A DNA stretch of 64,000 nucleotides from Allantophomopsis cytisporea (lineage: Eukaryota; Ascomycota; Leotiomycetes; Phacidiales; Phacidiaceae). Shown piece after piece: positions 34,745 to 45,237 of this stretch (position 1 is its first letter; each line of letters opens with the position of its first letter). The DNA lies in contig CP103037.1 of assembly GCA_024752435.1 (NCBI GenBank), forward strand, positions 2,790,001-2,854,000. Reading direction: 5' to 3'. Under the pieces are notes generated by a model that was given only the letters and a program-made list of their open reading frames with translations, was not told the origin of the DNA and did no database searches. Position numbers and translations under genes: made by a program.

Positions 34745-36781
34745 AAGGATATAAGGTGATGGTACACATCTCCATAGATATATTATGATAAGCCTTTTTT
34801 GTTAGCAAAATTGCCGAATCCGATCATTTTTGGTCCTACGCAACATTGTGTTTTTCTTGTTCATAAGCTGGCGATAAAAGACTGAAGCCCAGTATACATA
34901 GAGCCCAGAGGAGTTGTATGTTGCAGTGATTATGTTAACCTATTGAACTTAAGACTCGATTTTTGTTATAAGTATTCTACGTTATCAACATTACAGACAA
35001 TAATATTTAATACAGCAGCCGTTGCATGACTGCTGAAAAGAACTTAAGTGCTTACAAATTCAATGTGAGATTTAGACATGGACTTAGAGTGACAGCTTAT
35101 TCAAAAATATTAAGGCAATATACTGATGAATATAACTGAGGAGTAGAGAATTGAAGGATTCATTGAGGATGGGGTGAGGATAATTGAGCTGGGAACGGGC
35201 AGAGGGAAACTGAAACAGTTTTTGTGAATTCTGCGCTGATGGGGAAGGATGGTAAGCTTCAGAATGCGCCATTATTGGTAGATATTAAGTTAGAGCCGAA
35301 GTAAAATGGAACCTGTGTTCAACAACTATAGGGTCAAGATAGTGCTACATATTCTTGAAATGTCGCATCTCAAAAGACCAAGGTGGTGCTCATTCGAAAC
35401 TAATACCGGGCGTTATTGGACATGCAAATCGCCCAGGCGATAGACCATGTGGACGTCGTGTTATAATGTGTAAGCAGGAAAAAGTCTTGCAGTTGAAAAT
35501 TTCGGCTCCGGCGTTTAGGAGACCTGAGTTGATTTTAATGAACCGCGATCTTACTTCGACGCCACCCAATCAAGTTGATTATGTTATTCTTTTTGGTGGG
35601 TTGTAGAGCGGTCTTGCCTTTAGGTTGGATGATGTAGTTTCTGAGGTGAGGACATGAAAGGACTTGGTAGATCGAGGTCCGCTTCTTAGCAGCATCTAAT
35701 CTTTAATGGTACCTATTACTTACAATTCTTGTTTCGGATAAATGCTTGATATTATTAAAGTAAGATCCGTAAAGTAACCAATAAAGAGAAAGTCTGTTGA
35801 ATGTTAATTCAACCCAACGGAATATAATTTTTCTCGCTTATTAGCTACTTATAGATTTAAAGGCCCTACTTATAGAAGTCTTGAATGAATAAAGTCATAT
35901 CTCCTTATATAATACTTAATTATTTCGCTCTCTACTGTTGTATGTTTTTGCTTTCTATGGATTCTAATACTATGACTTTCCCTTTTCTTCTTGAATATAT
36001 TTAACTTACTTAGTGCAACAGTAAACTCTCCTTAGTCTTCAAGGTAAAGACATAGTTGGAGTGTGTGATAGCGTTGCCCTAATTAAATATAACAATCCAA
36101 ATATTGGTAATCTTACAACTAAAGTTGATCTGTAACCTGGCCTCCTGAGGTTCTACCTGTTGAATATAAAAGATTATAAATATTCAACCCGCTAAACACT
36201 TGTCAGAGTCAATACATTCAAATAATCAGCTAAGGGTACGTCTATTACTCATAGATCAATAACCCTATCGCTTGGAAGTCTTCTACAAAGCTCTCAATTT
36301 ATATTTTATTATCTCAAGAATGGATTTCTTGTCTCGCAATTCCTATATTTAGGACTTTCAGTTCAATTGAATTCATTCGGCCTAGATAGTAACTGTGAAG
36401 CCATTCTTGGTTATATGCTCTGAACTATTTAATTCTAAGTGGATAGCTACCGAGCCTAGCGTACTCGCTTTGCTAATAATGAAGGTACCTTCCTAGGTAC
36501 TTATCTACCTTTTATCGACTATATAGATAAGGACACTAGAACACTACAACATAAAGGTAGTAATTTACTTCACTTCTACACAGTGAATCCTGATTTCCAG
36601 CGAGGTCCAGATTTTTCAAACGCTTCTAGTACGGTTTTCAAGCGCAGCTTCTAGTACACTTTACGAAAGCAACTATAAATACTACTCTTCTCTTCCATGC
36701 ATTTCTTCCTATCAAGTCTCTTCCACTACAACTTCTACCTCAAGGAACATCCATCTCTATTCGCATTTCACCACGGTTATA
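34745..36781. other. AT-rich intergenic region with a 5S-tail fragment
   Basis: Low-complexity AT-rich sequence. The only recognisable parts are the 5S-derived tail (listed separately), the GTAGTTGGAGTGT segment near 36052-36066 shared with the flank of 5S copy 3, and the promoter of the next gene. No supported gene. Confidence 0.55.
35932..35954 (+). repeat. 5S rRNA 3' end fragment with flank
   Basis: A 23-nt stretch equals the last 14 nt of the 5S genes (CTACTGTTGTATGT) plus the T-rich flank of copy 2. The rest of the 5S gene is absent, so this is a truncated relic. Confidence 0.6.
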
Positions 36782-38296
36782 ATGGCAGTTTCTCCACCTA
36801 CTCTTGACTCTGAAGAGTTTCAAGCACTCGAGGATGATAAAATAATTTTAAGTGGTCCTGTTAATGGAAAGCGCAAAGTAAGCGCTGCCCTTCTGAGTAA
36901 GTAATCATTTCAGCCGATCATTAAATTTTCTGTGAAATTCTAAATCTCTATGTACTGACTACCTGATCCCTAGGCCCGCCATCTAGCCAAGCCAGTCAAA
37001 GCTCTTCAAATTCTCGTTCCTCTGCGTCTGTTCGGATTAGGCCCTTCAACCCTTCGACCATCGATTCCTTTGAACTTCCTGAAAACCTTGATAGTGTTGC
37101 CTGCCTAGAGATAGTTGGATTTACCCGGGTAAAGGCTGGAGACATATATGAAAGATGGGCAACCCGACCCAACCCTGAACGAAATCCAGATGGCCTCCGA
37201 GAGTAAGTAATTTCTCAGATGATTTAGGTGCAGTAGGTTATTATAGTAGCTAATCTTAGGGACTTCTAGATATGCACTCGCGGAATGTGGAAGGTTGAAT
37301 GTTCAACCATTGAGGGATCTTCCAGCCAGGCAAGCCATGGAAGCTCTAGGAATGTCCGAAGAATTGCAGGGAGTCCTTACAGACCCGCGCTTTTCCCAGC
37401 TATTTAACTCACAGACATTGCACTATTGGCTCAAAGACACTATTATTATCAGACACTTCACTATTGCCAGGCTTCATGGTCGTCTCAAGTCCTATGCAAC
37501 TCGTACAATAGCCAAGAGAAAGGAAAAGAAGAGACCGAAGATCGCTGGTGTTTTCGAGTCAGGTGTATCTTCGTCTATACAGCAGCCACCAACTGCTACT
37601 GCTACTTTAAATATCGACTCAGATGAGTATGTTCTGCCATCCACCTATGTCACCGTTCAGACGGCACCTCCGGTTCTGCCGGACCATTATATACTTTATA
37701 AAGGCGAAGCTGCTTGGCAGCTGAACGGTGAAGAGTTCATTATAGACGATGGAAGCGTTAATATGGATGCAATTCGGACCCATGGCGGAGGAGACTTCAA
37801 TCAACGAAAATATGCATGGTATTGGACAAAGGAGGAGGCGACTGCAGATGAATACCGACAATGGGGTCAGAAGAGATGCTCGTGGGCTGAGACATGGATC
37901 ATTCGAATTCAGGTCCCAAAAATATTCATTGACAGCCTCCGAAAACAGCAACTGTGGTACTCTCCTGATTGGAAGGAGTTTATGTGGTATTGCCGCAAAG
38001 GACGGTCTTCAGGAGTTCTACCAGCAAAGTTTGATAAGTTTTGGAAATCTGGACAGGCACAACTTATCGAAGGCCATATCTGTATGCGTGCACCAGGAGT
38101 AATCCCAAGAATAAAAAAAGAAGAACTTCAAGAGAAGATTACTGAGAACGACGTTATGTTTGTTAAGGGTAGGAAATCTACACAGTTAGTCTTTTTTAAC
38201 GAGGAAGATGTCGAACGTTTGGGTGAGTTGGTGCGGGGGAAAATTCATATTGAGATTTTCCCAGCAAAGAATTCTGCAGCGAAGCCTGTAGAGTGA
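36782..38296 (+). CDS. Conserved fungal protein of unknown function
   Basis: Three exons (36782-36896, 36974-37202 and 37270-38296) with GTAAGT donors and TAG acceptors, giving about 456 residues. The N-terminus is acidic and then Ser-rich. Next comes ACLEIVGFTRVKAGDIYERW, then a basic patch (RTIAKRKEKKRPK). The C-terminal half has a distinctive Trp/Tyr-rich region: YILYKGEAAWQLNG, IRTHGGGDFNQRKYAWYWTK, EYRQWGQKRCSWAETWIIRI and LWYSPDWKEFMWYCRKG. I remember similar segments in uncharacterised ascomycete proteins, but no domain with a known role. The FNQRKYAWYWT block could be an enzymatic or ADP-ribosyltransferase-like fold; that is a guess. There is no signal peptide or TM segment, so it is likely intracellular. 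Confidence 0.72.
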
Positions 38297-38760
38297 GGGT
38301 CATCGGTGTGTTTGTATTTAGATTTCTACGATGAAGCTTACTTTAGACTGACACTACGAGCATACAATTAATAAAGCACCCAATTACGTCCGCTTTGCTT
38401 CGCCAAGCTTATCTGAGCTTTGATATCGATAAGAGTAAGATTTCATTTGGCGTAGAGCATATGAATAGAAGAAGGTATTGGTAGTTGCAAGATATCCAAT
38501 CGGTGTTGTATTTAGGTATAAGTAACGGACGCCATTTGCAGAAATTTGAAAGACACAAAGATTATACACCTTCTATGCCCGAGTGACGGTGTTGTGTACA
38601 AACCAATGAGATCTGTGTGCTCAAGTTATTGATTGGACCCCACGAGATCGTTCGAGGTTTCTATATAGCCCCTTATCTACGTTCCTGTACCCTGTCCGCT
38701 AAAGGTAGCACTCTAGCAAATTTTATGAGTGATATGGTGTCAAATGAATACTTATTTGAC
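38297..38760. other. Intergenic region
   Basis: 3' end of the preceding gene and upstream DNA of 5S copy 3, with a TATA-like GATATGG about 28 bp before it. No supported gene. Confidence 0.5.
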
Positions 38761-38879
38761 ACATACGACCACAGACTGAGGAGAACTGGGCATCCCGTCC
38801 GCTCTGCCATACATAAACCTCAGATCGGTAGACTAGTAGTTGGGTGGGTGACCACCAGCGAATCCCTACTGTTGTATGT
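38761..38879 (+). rRNA. 5S rRNA, copy 3
   Basis: 119 nt, identical to copy 1 except for one base in the CATAAACCTCAGATCGG region. Conserved core and terminal stem are intact; a T-rich terminator follows. Confidence 0.95.
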
Positions 38880-40095
38880 TTTGATTCTTTTTTTGATGCT
38901 TTTGATATTCTATAGTGGTGGGTGCCGGGATACCAAGAACTAGGCACGCAACTTCGATCAGAGGAATCTCATTTTTAAAAGTTATGATGAAGTACTACTA
39001 TTACTTCCCCCCCTCTTCATTAACATAACTTCGTTTACTTGTGTAACAACAAATTCTCATCGGCCTCCCAGAGAAAAAACGTAGTTGGAGTGTACGATGT
39101 CGATGTCCTAAATACAAGGTTATAGGTATTGATGGCCTATACAGAAGCTTATCACCAACTCTACTATCAGCTATATATACCTACCTATCTCTAACCGTTG
39201 AATCATACTCAGGACGTGAGCATGTTCGCCGATTAACAATTTCTTTATTCAAAATTGCAGTCTTCAAGCCACCCGCCGTCTTCACCAATACTTGTAGGCC
39301 CTCATCCAGCAAGACGATTACCGTTATCTGCCTTTCCCGCATGGCCACCTCCTCCCCGAAAACTGCTTGCAGAAGTTGAACAGTATACAGCGATCATATC
39401 TCAACGATGGCAACAATGGCCAGGAGGAGAGGATGACAAACCGTTGTATGCTCTTTATAAGCTTTACGAAGAACTGCTCCTCAATAATCGATTTGATCTA
39501 CGCAATGGACCTTGTAGGTACCGGTGATATCAAGAGACAACGTTGATCAGGAGAAGCTTGATGATGATAGAGCCTCACATGCATTCAAGGAGAAAGGAAT
39601 ATTACTTCCATACTCTCACGCTCATTTCATATGATATTTGATTTCGATTTTGGACGTAAATATACAACATCCGTGAAGCTCAAGCAGAAATTCAATTTGT
39701 ACCCCATTATTTGGATATGGGATGTTACTCATATATATATTATGAGTTCTTTAGACAGTTATAATTTCTAACAATTATTACACAAATCTTCCACTATAGA
39801 ATTAGTAATGACATAATAGTCAGATAAAATCATTGATAGTAAAGCGAATTGAGTAGGGATTACGAAGTGGAAATCGAGAGTTTTATAAAAGACTTCTTTC
39901 TATAAAGTAGGTCTAGTAATCATGTTCATTGAATCTCTACACATAGCTAACTCGAAGCACCAGCTGCATATCGATAAGCACAAATCTATACGACCTTAAC
40001 AGAACATAGAACGCACGTATGTCTTTATAATTTTCACAAACCAACGTCACATAAGTAACAAATTGTGAATTCCTAGCTCTCTCAATGCTATCTTT
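38880..40095. other. Region downstream of 5S copy 3
   Basis: It begins with a flank resembling that of 5S copy 2 (TAGTGGTGGGT) and then the ACGTAGTTGGAGTGT segment also present near 36052. It includes the possible gene remnant at 39255-39527 and AT-rich promoter sequence of the cyclotransferase-like gene. Confidence 0.5.
39255..39527 (+). pseudogene. Possible gene remnant, unrecognised
   Basis: A 90-codon frame begins just after a good acceptor (ATTGCAG at about 39254-39260). It reads FPAWPPPPRKLLAEVEQYTA, then IISQRWQQWPGGEDDKPLYA and YKLYEELLLNNRFDLRNGPC. The composition is unlike random frames: amphipathic helices and a QxWxxWP motif. No upstream exon with a start was found, and the frame ends soon after. 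It may be the last exon of a small fungal protein or a truncated copy of one. Confidence 0.35.
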
Positions 40096-40728
40096 ATGAT
40101 GGTTTCTTCGCCTTCAGACCACAGCAGCGCCCCTCTGGCACCATTGCCTATGCAAACAACCCACGAATCTCATCAATCGCATTCCCATTTCAAGGCTGCG
40201 GAAAAAGAGTCCGGGTTTTGGAAGAAGTTCCAATATGCCCAAGGATCCTTCTATGAACCATCCGATCCACCACTGTTTAGAGATCTATTTGCCCCTCGAA
40301 CAGGGCCATATTTCTTCTACGGCTCTCTCATGGACTCGAGCATCCTAATGGAAATGTTTGATTTGGAGGATAAACCTACATTACGCCCTGCAAAGATCAT
40401 AAGATATTCTTGCAAGATGTGGGGTCAATATCCGGCATTAATTGATGGTCCACAGGACAGCGTCGTGGAGGGTTCTATGTACGAGGTGCAAAATGACAAG
40501 CATGCCGCTAAACTGGCAGAGTACGAGACAAAGGCTTATGGGACTGTTCCGTGCATAACCAGGTTTACAGATGGCAAAGAGCCGTCTGAACTGCAAGGAA
40601 CGACTCTCAAACATGCCGATCCGAAGATGGATCTTGATGAGGGGAATTTTGATCTAAGTACTTGGTTACCGCACATGGGCCGAGGCAAAGTTGCAGGTGA
40701 TTTGCAGTCGAGAAGAGTGTTAGATTGA
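40096..40728 (+). CDS. Gamma-glutamylcyclotransferase (AIG2)-like protein
   Basis: Single exon, 210 residues. After a polar N-terminus of about 75 residues comes the substrate-loop motif YFFYGSLMDSSILMEMFDL (YGxL). Then follow KMWGQYPALIDGPQDSVVEG, GSMYEV and the conserved Glu in YETKAYGTVPC, completing the cyclotransferase beta-barrel. Members cyclise gamma-glutamyl amides to 5-oxoproline or act on related substrates; the exact substrate here is unknown. It is intact and paralogous to the broken copy at 27691-28251. Both lie about 0.8-1.2 kb downstream of a 5S gene in the same orientation. Confidence 0.8.
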   Translation: MMVSSPSDHSSAPLAPLPMQTTHESHQSHSHFKAAEKESGFWKKFQYAQGSFYEPSDPPLFRDLFAPRTGPYFFYGSLMDSSILMEMFDLEDKPTLRPAKIIRYSCKMWGQYPALIDGPQDSVVEGSMYEVQNDKHAAKLAEYETKAYGTVPCITRFTDGKEPSELQGTTLKHADPKMDLDEGNFDLSTWLPHMGRGKVAGDLQSRRVLD

Positions 40729-40991
40729 AGACCTCGAAGTGAGATATCTACTTGTAATTTGTTGTGATATTCAATATATAAGTAAAGTATACATCTTGTT
40801 TTATGGCCTCGGCACTCATACGCAAGGATTACTGGTGTATTATTATCTCCACGTGACTTACGATAACAGCTCGCGTTTGCCTGCTTTGAATTTGAGACGC
40901 GATAATCGCCTCGGCCGCTCAGCCTTCCGCGAAACAATTCCATCACACTGTTGCGCTCACTTCAAATTTCGTCTTTTGCGTAAACGGCGTC

Positions 40992-43900
40992 ATGGAGGAC
41001 ATGGAATCCCTCGAAATCCTTTCCTTGGTCTCGAAAGTAACCTCGGAATTAGGAAATCATCTGGGACTTAACGACAAGACTCTCGCCGAGTTCATCATCG
41101 CCCAGCGCGTACAATGCGACACTCTGGGCGATTTCAAGAAGAAGCTGGCAGCTCTCAATGCGGACTTCCCGAACAGTTTGGTCGAGAGTGTAGATCGCCT
41201 CGTGCTTACTATGCACCCGAAGTTTCGAGGAAAAAATACAACCGCTGAGACACAAAGCCGAGTAGAAGAAAAGACGAAAGTTTTCAGAGGACTTGCGCTT
41301 CCAGATGGCGCACCGACATTTATGGAGGAGGAGGAAGACATGTCTACTGGTCATGTTGTTGGGGATCCAGGAGATGCTATCGATGATACCATGGCAATGT
41401 TAGAGAGTTTGGGGGGCAATAAGGCACGAACACAGAAACCAGCACAAGTAGACGCCATTGACGACACCATGGCAATGTTGGAAAACTTGGCAGGTAATGC
41501 GAGAGCGGAAAAGCCTGCAAGAGCTAGTCGCAAGCGCAGTCGAAGTCCATACGAGGAGAAAGAGCGGGGAAGAGTACGAAAGGGCAAATATCGATCGAGA
41601 TCGCGATCACGAGGATGGGATGATGAACCAGCGCCTCGCAAAAATGGTTACGATGAAGATGAATACGGTCGATCTCGAAAAAGCCACAAGAGCAGTAGAA
41701 GAAGACGAGACGATGACGACGACTTCCGCAGAGCGCCAAACCCCGAAATCGATGACGAGCCGGTATTGTTTAAGATCTATGACGGTCACGTTACGGGTAT
41801 CAAAGACTTCGGAGCTTTTGTAAATTTACATGGCGTAAAAGGAAGGGTGGATGGATTGGTGCACATTTCAGCACTGGTGGAGGGGTCGCGTGTTAATCAT
41901 CCATCGGATCTTGTCTCGAGAGGACAGCCGGTGAAGGTGAAGGTTCTGAAGATTGAAGAGACAGGTGATGGCAAGAAGAAGATTGGGCTATCTATGAAGG
42001 ACGTTGATCAGGAAACTGGCAGAGATTTTGCACCACAGGCTAGGATACAGTCTGGCGCGAATAATGAACGACTAGGTGGCGGTTCGAATGGAGACTATGA
42101 TTTCATGGACGACAAAACACCAGCATTCGAAAATGGTAACAACCAGAGAAGACACAAGAAGAGGATGACCTCACCTGAAAGATGGGAGATTCGTCAATTG
42201 ATTGCGTCAGGCGTGGTAAAAGCGTCACACTACCCAGATCTTGATGAGGATTACAATGCTGCCCTCAATGGTGAAGGCGAGATGGAGCTTGAAGAGGACG
42301 TGGATATCGAGATTCGAGAGGAAGAACCCCCCTTCCTGGCAGGCCAGACAAAACAGTCTCTTGAACTTTCCCCTATCCGTGTTGTGAAGGCACCTGATGG
42401 ATCTTTGAACCGTGCAGCAATGGCTGGTACCACACTTGCCAAAGATCGACGAGAGTTAAGACAACAAGAGGCCCAGGACAAGGCTGCTGAAGAGAGCTCA
42501 AAGGTAGATTTGGCAGCACAATGGAACGACCCCATGGCTGCACCTGACCAGAAGAAATTTGCGAGCGACTTGCGCAGCGCAAAACCTCCACCGACTGAGG
42601 TTGTTCCTGAATGGAAGCGCGCCACTCAGAATAAGGAGGTCTCGTTAGGACGAAGGACTGACATGTCAATCAAAGACCAGCGTGAATCCCTTCCTGTCTT
42701 CAGGTTCCGCAATGAACTCATCAAAGCTGTACATGCAAATCAGCTTTTGATTGTTGTTGGAGATACTGGATCAGGAAAGACTACTCAGGTCACACAATAC
42801 CTGGCCGAGGCTGGTTTTGCGAACAACGGACTTATTGGTTGTACACAGCCTCGTCGTGTAGCTGCCATGTCTGTAGCCAAGCGTGTAGCAGAGGAAGTGG
42901 GCTGTCAATTGGGTCAAGAAGTTGGATATACTATTCGTTTCGAGGATTGTACCAGTCCAGCGACTAAGATCAAGTATATGACGGATGGTATGCTTCAAAG
43001 AGAGGTCTTGATGGATCCGGATTTGAAGAGATATTCTGTAATCATGTTGGACGAGGCTCACGAAAGAACAATTTCTACGGATGTACTATTCGCCTTACTT
43101 AAGAAGACTCTAAAGCGTCGCTCAGACTTGAAGGTTATTGTTACTTCGGCTACCCTAGATGCTGACAAGTTCTCGGCCTACTTCAACGAATGTCCTATCT
43201 TCTCTATTCCTGGTCGAACCTTCCCTGTCGAGATCATGTACTCGCGAGAGCCTGAGTCTGACTATCTGGACGCAGCACTGGTTACTGTCATGCAAATTCA
43301 TCTTACGGAGCCAGCTGGAGACATTCTGTTGTTTTTGACTGGACAAGAAGAAATTGATACCAGTTGTGAGATCTTGTTTGAGCGAATGAAAGCATTGGGG
43401 CCGAGTGTTCCGGAGTTGATCATTCTTCCCGTCTACTCGGCTCTCCCAAGTGAGATGCAGAGTAAGATATTTGATCCCGCGCCACCAGGTAGCCGAAAGG
43501 TTGTCATTGCCACGAATATTGCAGAGACGTCTATTACCATCGATCATATCTACTATGTCATCGACCCAGGGTTTGTCAAGCAGAACGCTTATGATCCAAA
43601 ACTTGGTATGGATTCTCTGGTTGTCACACCTATCTCCCAAGCACAAGCGAAGCAGCGTGCCGGTAGAGCAGGTAGAACAGGACCAGGTAAATGTTTCCGT
43701 CTTTATACCGAAGCAGCATTCCAATCTGAGATGTTACCGACCTCAATTCCTGAGATTCAGCGACAGAACTTGGCTCATACCATCTTGATGCTGAAAGCCA
43801 TGGGTATCAATGATCTCCTTCACTTCGATTTCATGGATCCTCCACCCACCAACACGATGTTAACAGCCCTAGAAGAGCTCTACGCATTATCGGCATTAGA

Positions 43901-44687
43901 TGATGAAGGTCTCCTCACTCGACTCGGTCGTAAAATGGCTGATTTCCCTATGGAGCCTGCGTTAGCCAAGGTCGTTATTGCTGCCGTAGACCTAGGTTGT
44001 TCTGATGAAATCCTCAGTATCGTGGCCATGCTCTCGATGCCTACTGTGTTCTACCGCCCGAAGGAGAAGCAGTCGCAAGCCGACCAGAAGAAGGCCAAGT
44101 TCCATGATCCCCATGGTGATCATTTGACTCTTCTGAATGTGTACAATGGCTGGAAACAGAATAAATATGCCAACCCATGGTGTTTCGAAAATTTCATTCA
44201 AGCTAGATCTATGCGCAGAGCTAAGGACGTCAGAGATCAGCTTGTCAAGATTATGGATCGTTACAAGCACCCTGTCGTCACGTGCGGCCGCGATACTCAG
44301 AAAGTCCGTCAGGCACTGTGTAGCGGATTCTTCCGAAATTCAGCACGCAAGGATCCTCAAGAAGGCTACAAGACACTCATTGAAGGGACACCCGTGTACC
44401 TGCATCCTTCGTCGGCCTTATTTGGGAAGCAAGCCGAGTGGGTCATCTACCACACACTGGTGCTCACGAGTAAAGAGTACATGCATTGCACGAGTTCCAT
44501 CGAACCGAAATGGTTGGTAGATGCTGCACCCACTTTCTTCAAGGTTGCGCCAACGGATAAGCTGAGTAAGAGGAAGAAGGCAGAGAGGATCCAGCCACTG
44601 CACAACAAGTTTGCCGGTGAGGATGACTGGAGATTGAGTGCGCAGAAAAGACAAGGTCGTGGTGGCGGTGGTGGAACTTGGGGTTAG
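40992..44687 (+). CDS. PRP22: DEAH-box splicing helicase Prp22/DHX8
   Basis: One uninterrupted exon, 1,231 residues. Order of domains: an N-terminal helical region with duplicated DDTMAMLESL/DDTMAMLENL motifs; an RS/RD-rich basic segment (about 175-245); an S1 RNA-binding domain (about 255-340, IYDGHVTGIKDFGAFVNLHG); and the helicase core with motif I GDTGSGKTTQ (near 590), DEAH in MLDEAHERT (near 687), SAT in VTSATLD and motif VI QRAGRAGRTGPG (near 887). Ratchet and OB-fold regions follow, ending in a Gly-rich tail. The S1 domain distinguishes Prp22 from Prp2, Prp16 and Prp43. It releases spliced mRNA from the spliceosome and proofreads 3' splice-site use. The long single exon is typical for a housekeeping fungal gene. 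Confidence 0.97.
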   Translation: MEDMESLEILSLVSKVTSELGNHLGLNDKTLAEFIIAQRVQCDTLGDFKKKLAALNADFPNSLVESVDRLVLTMHPKFRGKNTTAETQSRVEEKTKVFRGLALPDGAPTFMEEEEDMSTGHVVGDPGDAIDDTMAMLESLGGNKARTQKPAQVDAIDDTMAMLENLAGNARAEKPARASRKRSRSPYEEKERGRVRKGKYRSRSRSRGWDDEPAPRKNGYDEDEYGRSRKSHKSSRRRRDDDDDFRRAPNPEIDDEPVLFKIYDGHVTGIKDFGAFVNLHGVKGRVDGLVHISALVEGSRVNHPSDLVSRGQPVKVKVLKIEETGDGKKKIGLSMKDVDQETGRDFAPQARIQSGANNERLGGGSNGDYDFMDDKTPAFENGNNQRRHKKRMTSPERWEIRQLIASGVVKASHYPDLDEDYNAALNGEGEMELEEDVDIEIREEEPPFLAGQTKQSLELSPIRVVKAPDGSLNRAAMAGTTLAKDRRELRQQEAQDKAAEESSKVDLAAQWNDPMAAPDQKKFASDLRSAKPPPTEVVPEWKRATQNKEVSLGRRTDMSIKDQRESLPVFRFRNELIKAVHANQLLIVVGDTGSGKTTQVTQYLAEAGFANNGLIGCTQPRRVAAMSVAKRVAEEVGCQLGQEVGYTIRFEDCTSPATKIKYMTDGMLQREVLMDPDLKRYSVIMLDEAHERTISTDVLFALLKKTLKRRSDLKVIVTSATLDADKFSAYFNECPIFSIPGRTFPVEIMYSREPESDYLDAALVTVMQIHLTEPAGDILLFLTGQEEIDTSCEILFERMKALGPSVPELIILPVYSALPSEMQSKIFDPAPPGSRKVVIATNIAETSITIDHIYYVIDPGFVKQNAYDPKLGMDSLVVTPISQAQAKQRAGRAGRTGPGKCFRLYTEAAFQSEMLPTSIPEIQRQNLAHTILMLKAMGINDLLHFDFMDPPPTNTMLTALEELYALSALDDEGLLTRLGRKMADFPMEPALAKVVIAAVDLGCSDEILSIVAMLSMPTVFYRPKEKQSQADQKKAKFHDPHGDHLTLLNVYNGWKQNKYANPWCFENFIQARSMRRAKDVRDQLVKIMDRYKHPVVTCGRDTQKVRQALCSGFFRNSARKDPQEGYKTLIEGTPVYLHPSSALFGKQAEWVIYHTLVLTSKEYMHCTSSIEPKWLVDAAPTFFKVAPTDKLSKRKKAERIQPLHNKFAGEDDWRLSAQKRQGRGGGGGTWG

Positions 44688-45153
44688 TGCTGGGAAATTG
44701 ACGGTGCATGATATTTAGAGGTCCATGAGACCTTTCAAACTGTAATTTATGGAATAATTTTATAGAATGGTTAAGCGTTACAATGTGATGTGACATATTT
44801 AATTCTACGTGTATTATTAACGCCGATCAATTGCAATCGAGTTTTTTCTTTTTTTTTTCGTTTTTCTTTCCTTTCACGGAGTTTCTCACGGGTTTTCTAA
44901 TGAAATCATTATTACTGCCGATCAACCATGAATATACCATGCATTACCGAGAACATTTCGGGAACTCACAGCAGTCAAATCGTTGAGTTCTTCATGTATC
45001 AGTTAACAAGCCTTCTCCAGGTGAGCACGATTCGCACTCAAGGTTAATATTTTTTTCTCCTACCATATCAAACTGTTTGTGTTTGTGATCAGATTTGTTT
45101 ACTTGTATTATAGTTTCTAATATGGGCAAATGCCATCCCAACAAAACAACTAC
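44688..45153. other. Intergenic region
   Basis: 3' end of PRP22, a long T-rich run near 44839-44873, then upstream DNA of the tRNA gene. No supported coding sequence. Confidence 0.55.
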
Positions 45154-45237
45154 GGTTGTATAGTGTAGCGGTTAGCACGCCAGATTTTGAGACTACTCTG
45201 AATTCTGGAGACCTGAGTTCGATTCTCGGTACGACCT
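45154..45237 (+). tRNA. tRNA-Gln (TTG) with a 12-nt intron
   Basis: The acceptor stem GGTTGTA pairs with TACGACC (45230-45236). The D-arm (GTGTAGCGGTTAGCAC) matches fungal tRNA-Gln. The anticodon stem CCAGA/TCTGG encloses anticodon TTG at 45187-45189. An extra 12 nt after position 37 fits the canonical intron site. The T-arm carries GTTCGATTC. A T-run follows about 20 nt downstream. Confidence 0.92.

Noticed and set aside
44839..44873. T-rich run as a Pol III terminator of an unseen RNA gene
   Set aside because: No A/B-box or folded RNA could be recognised upstream; more likely 3' sequence of PRP22.
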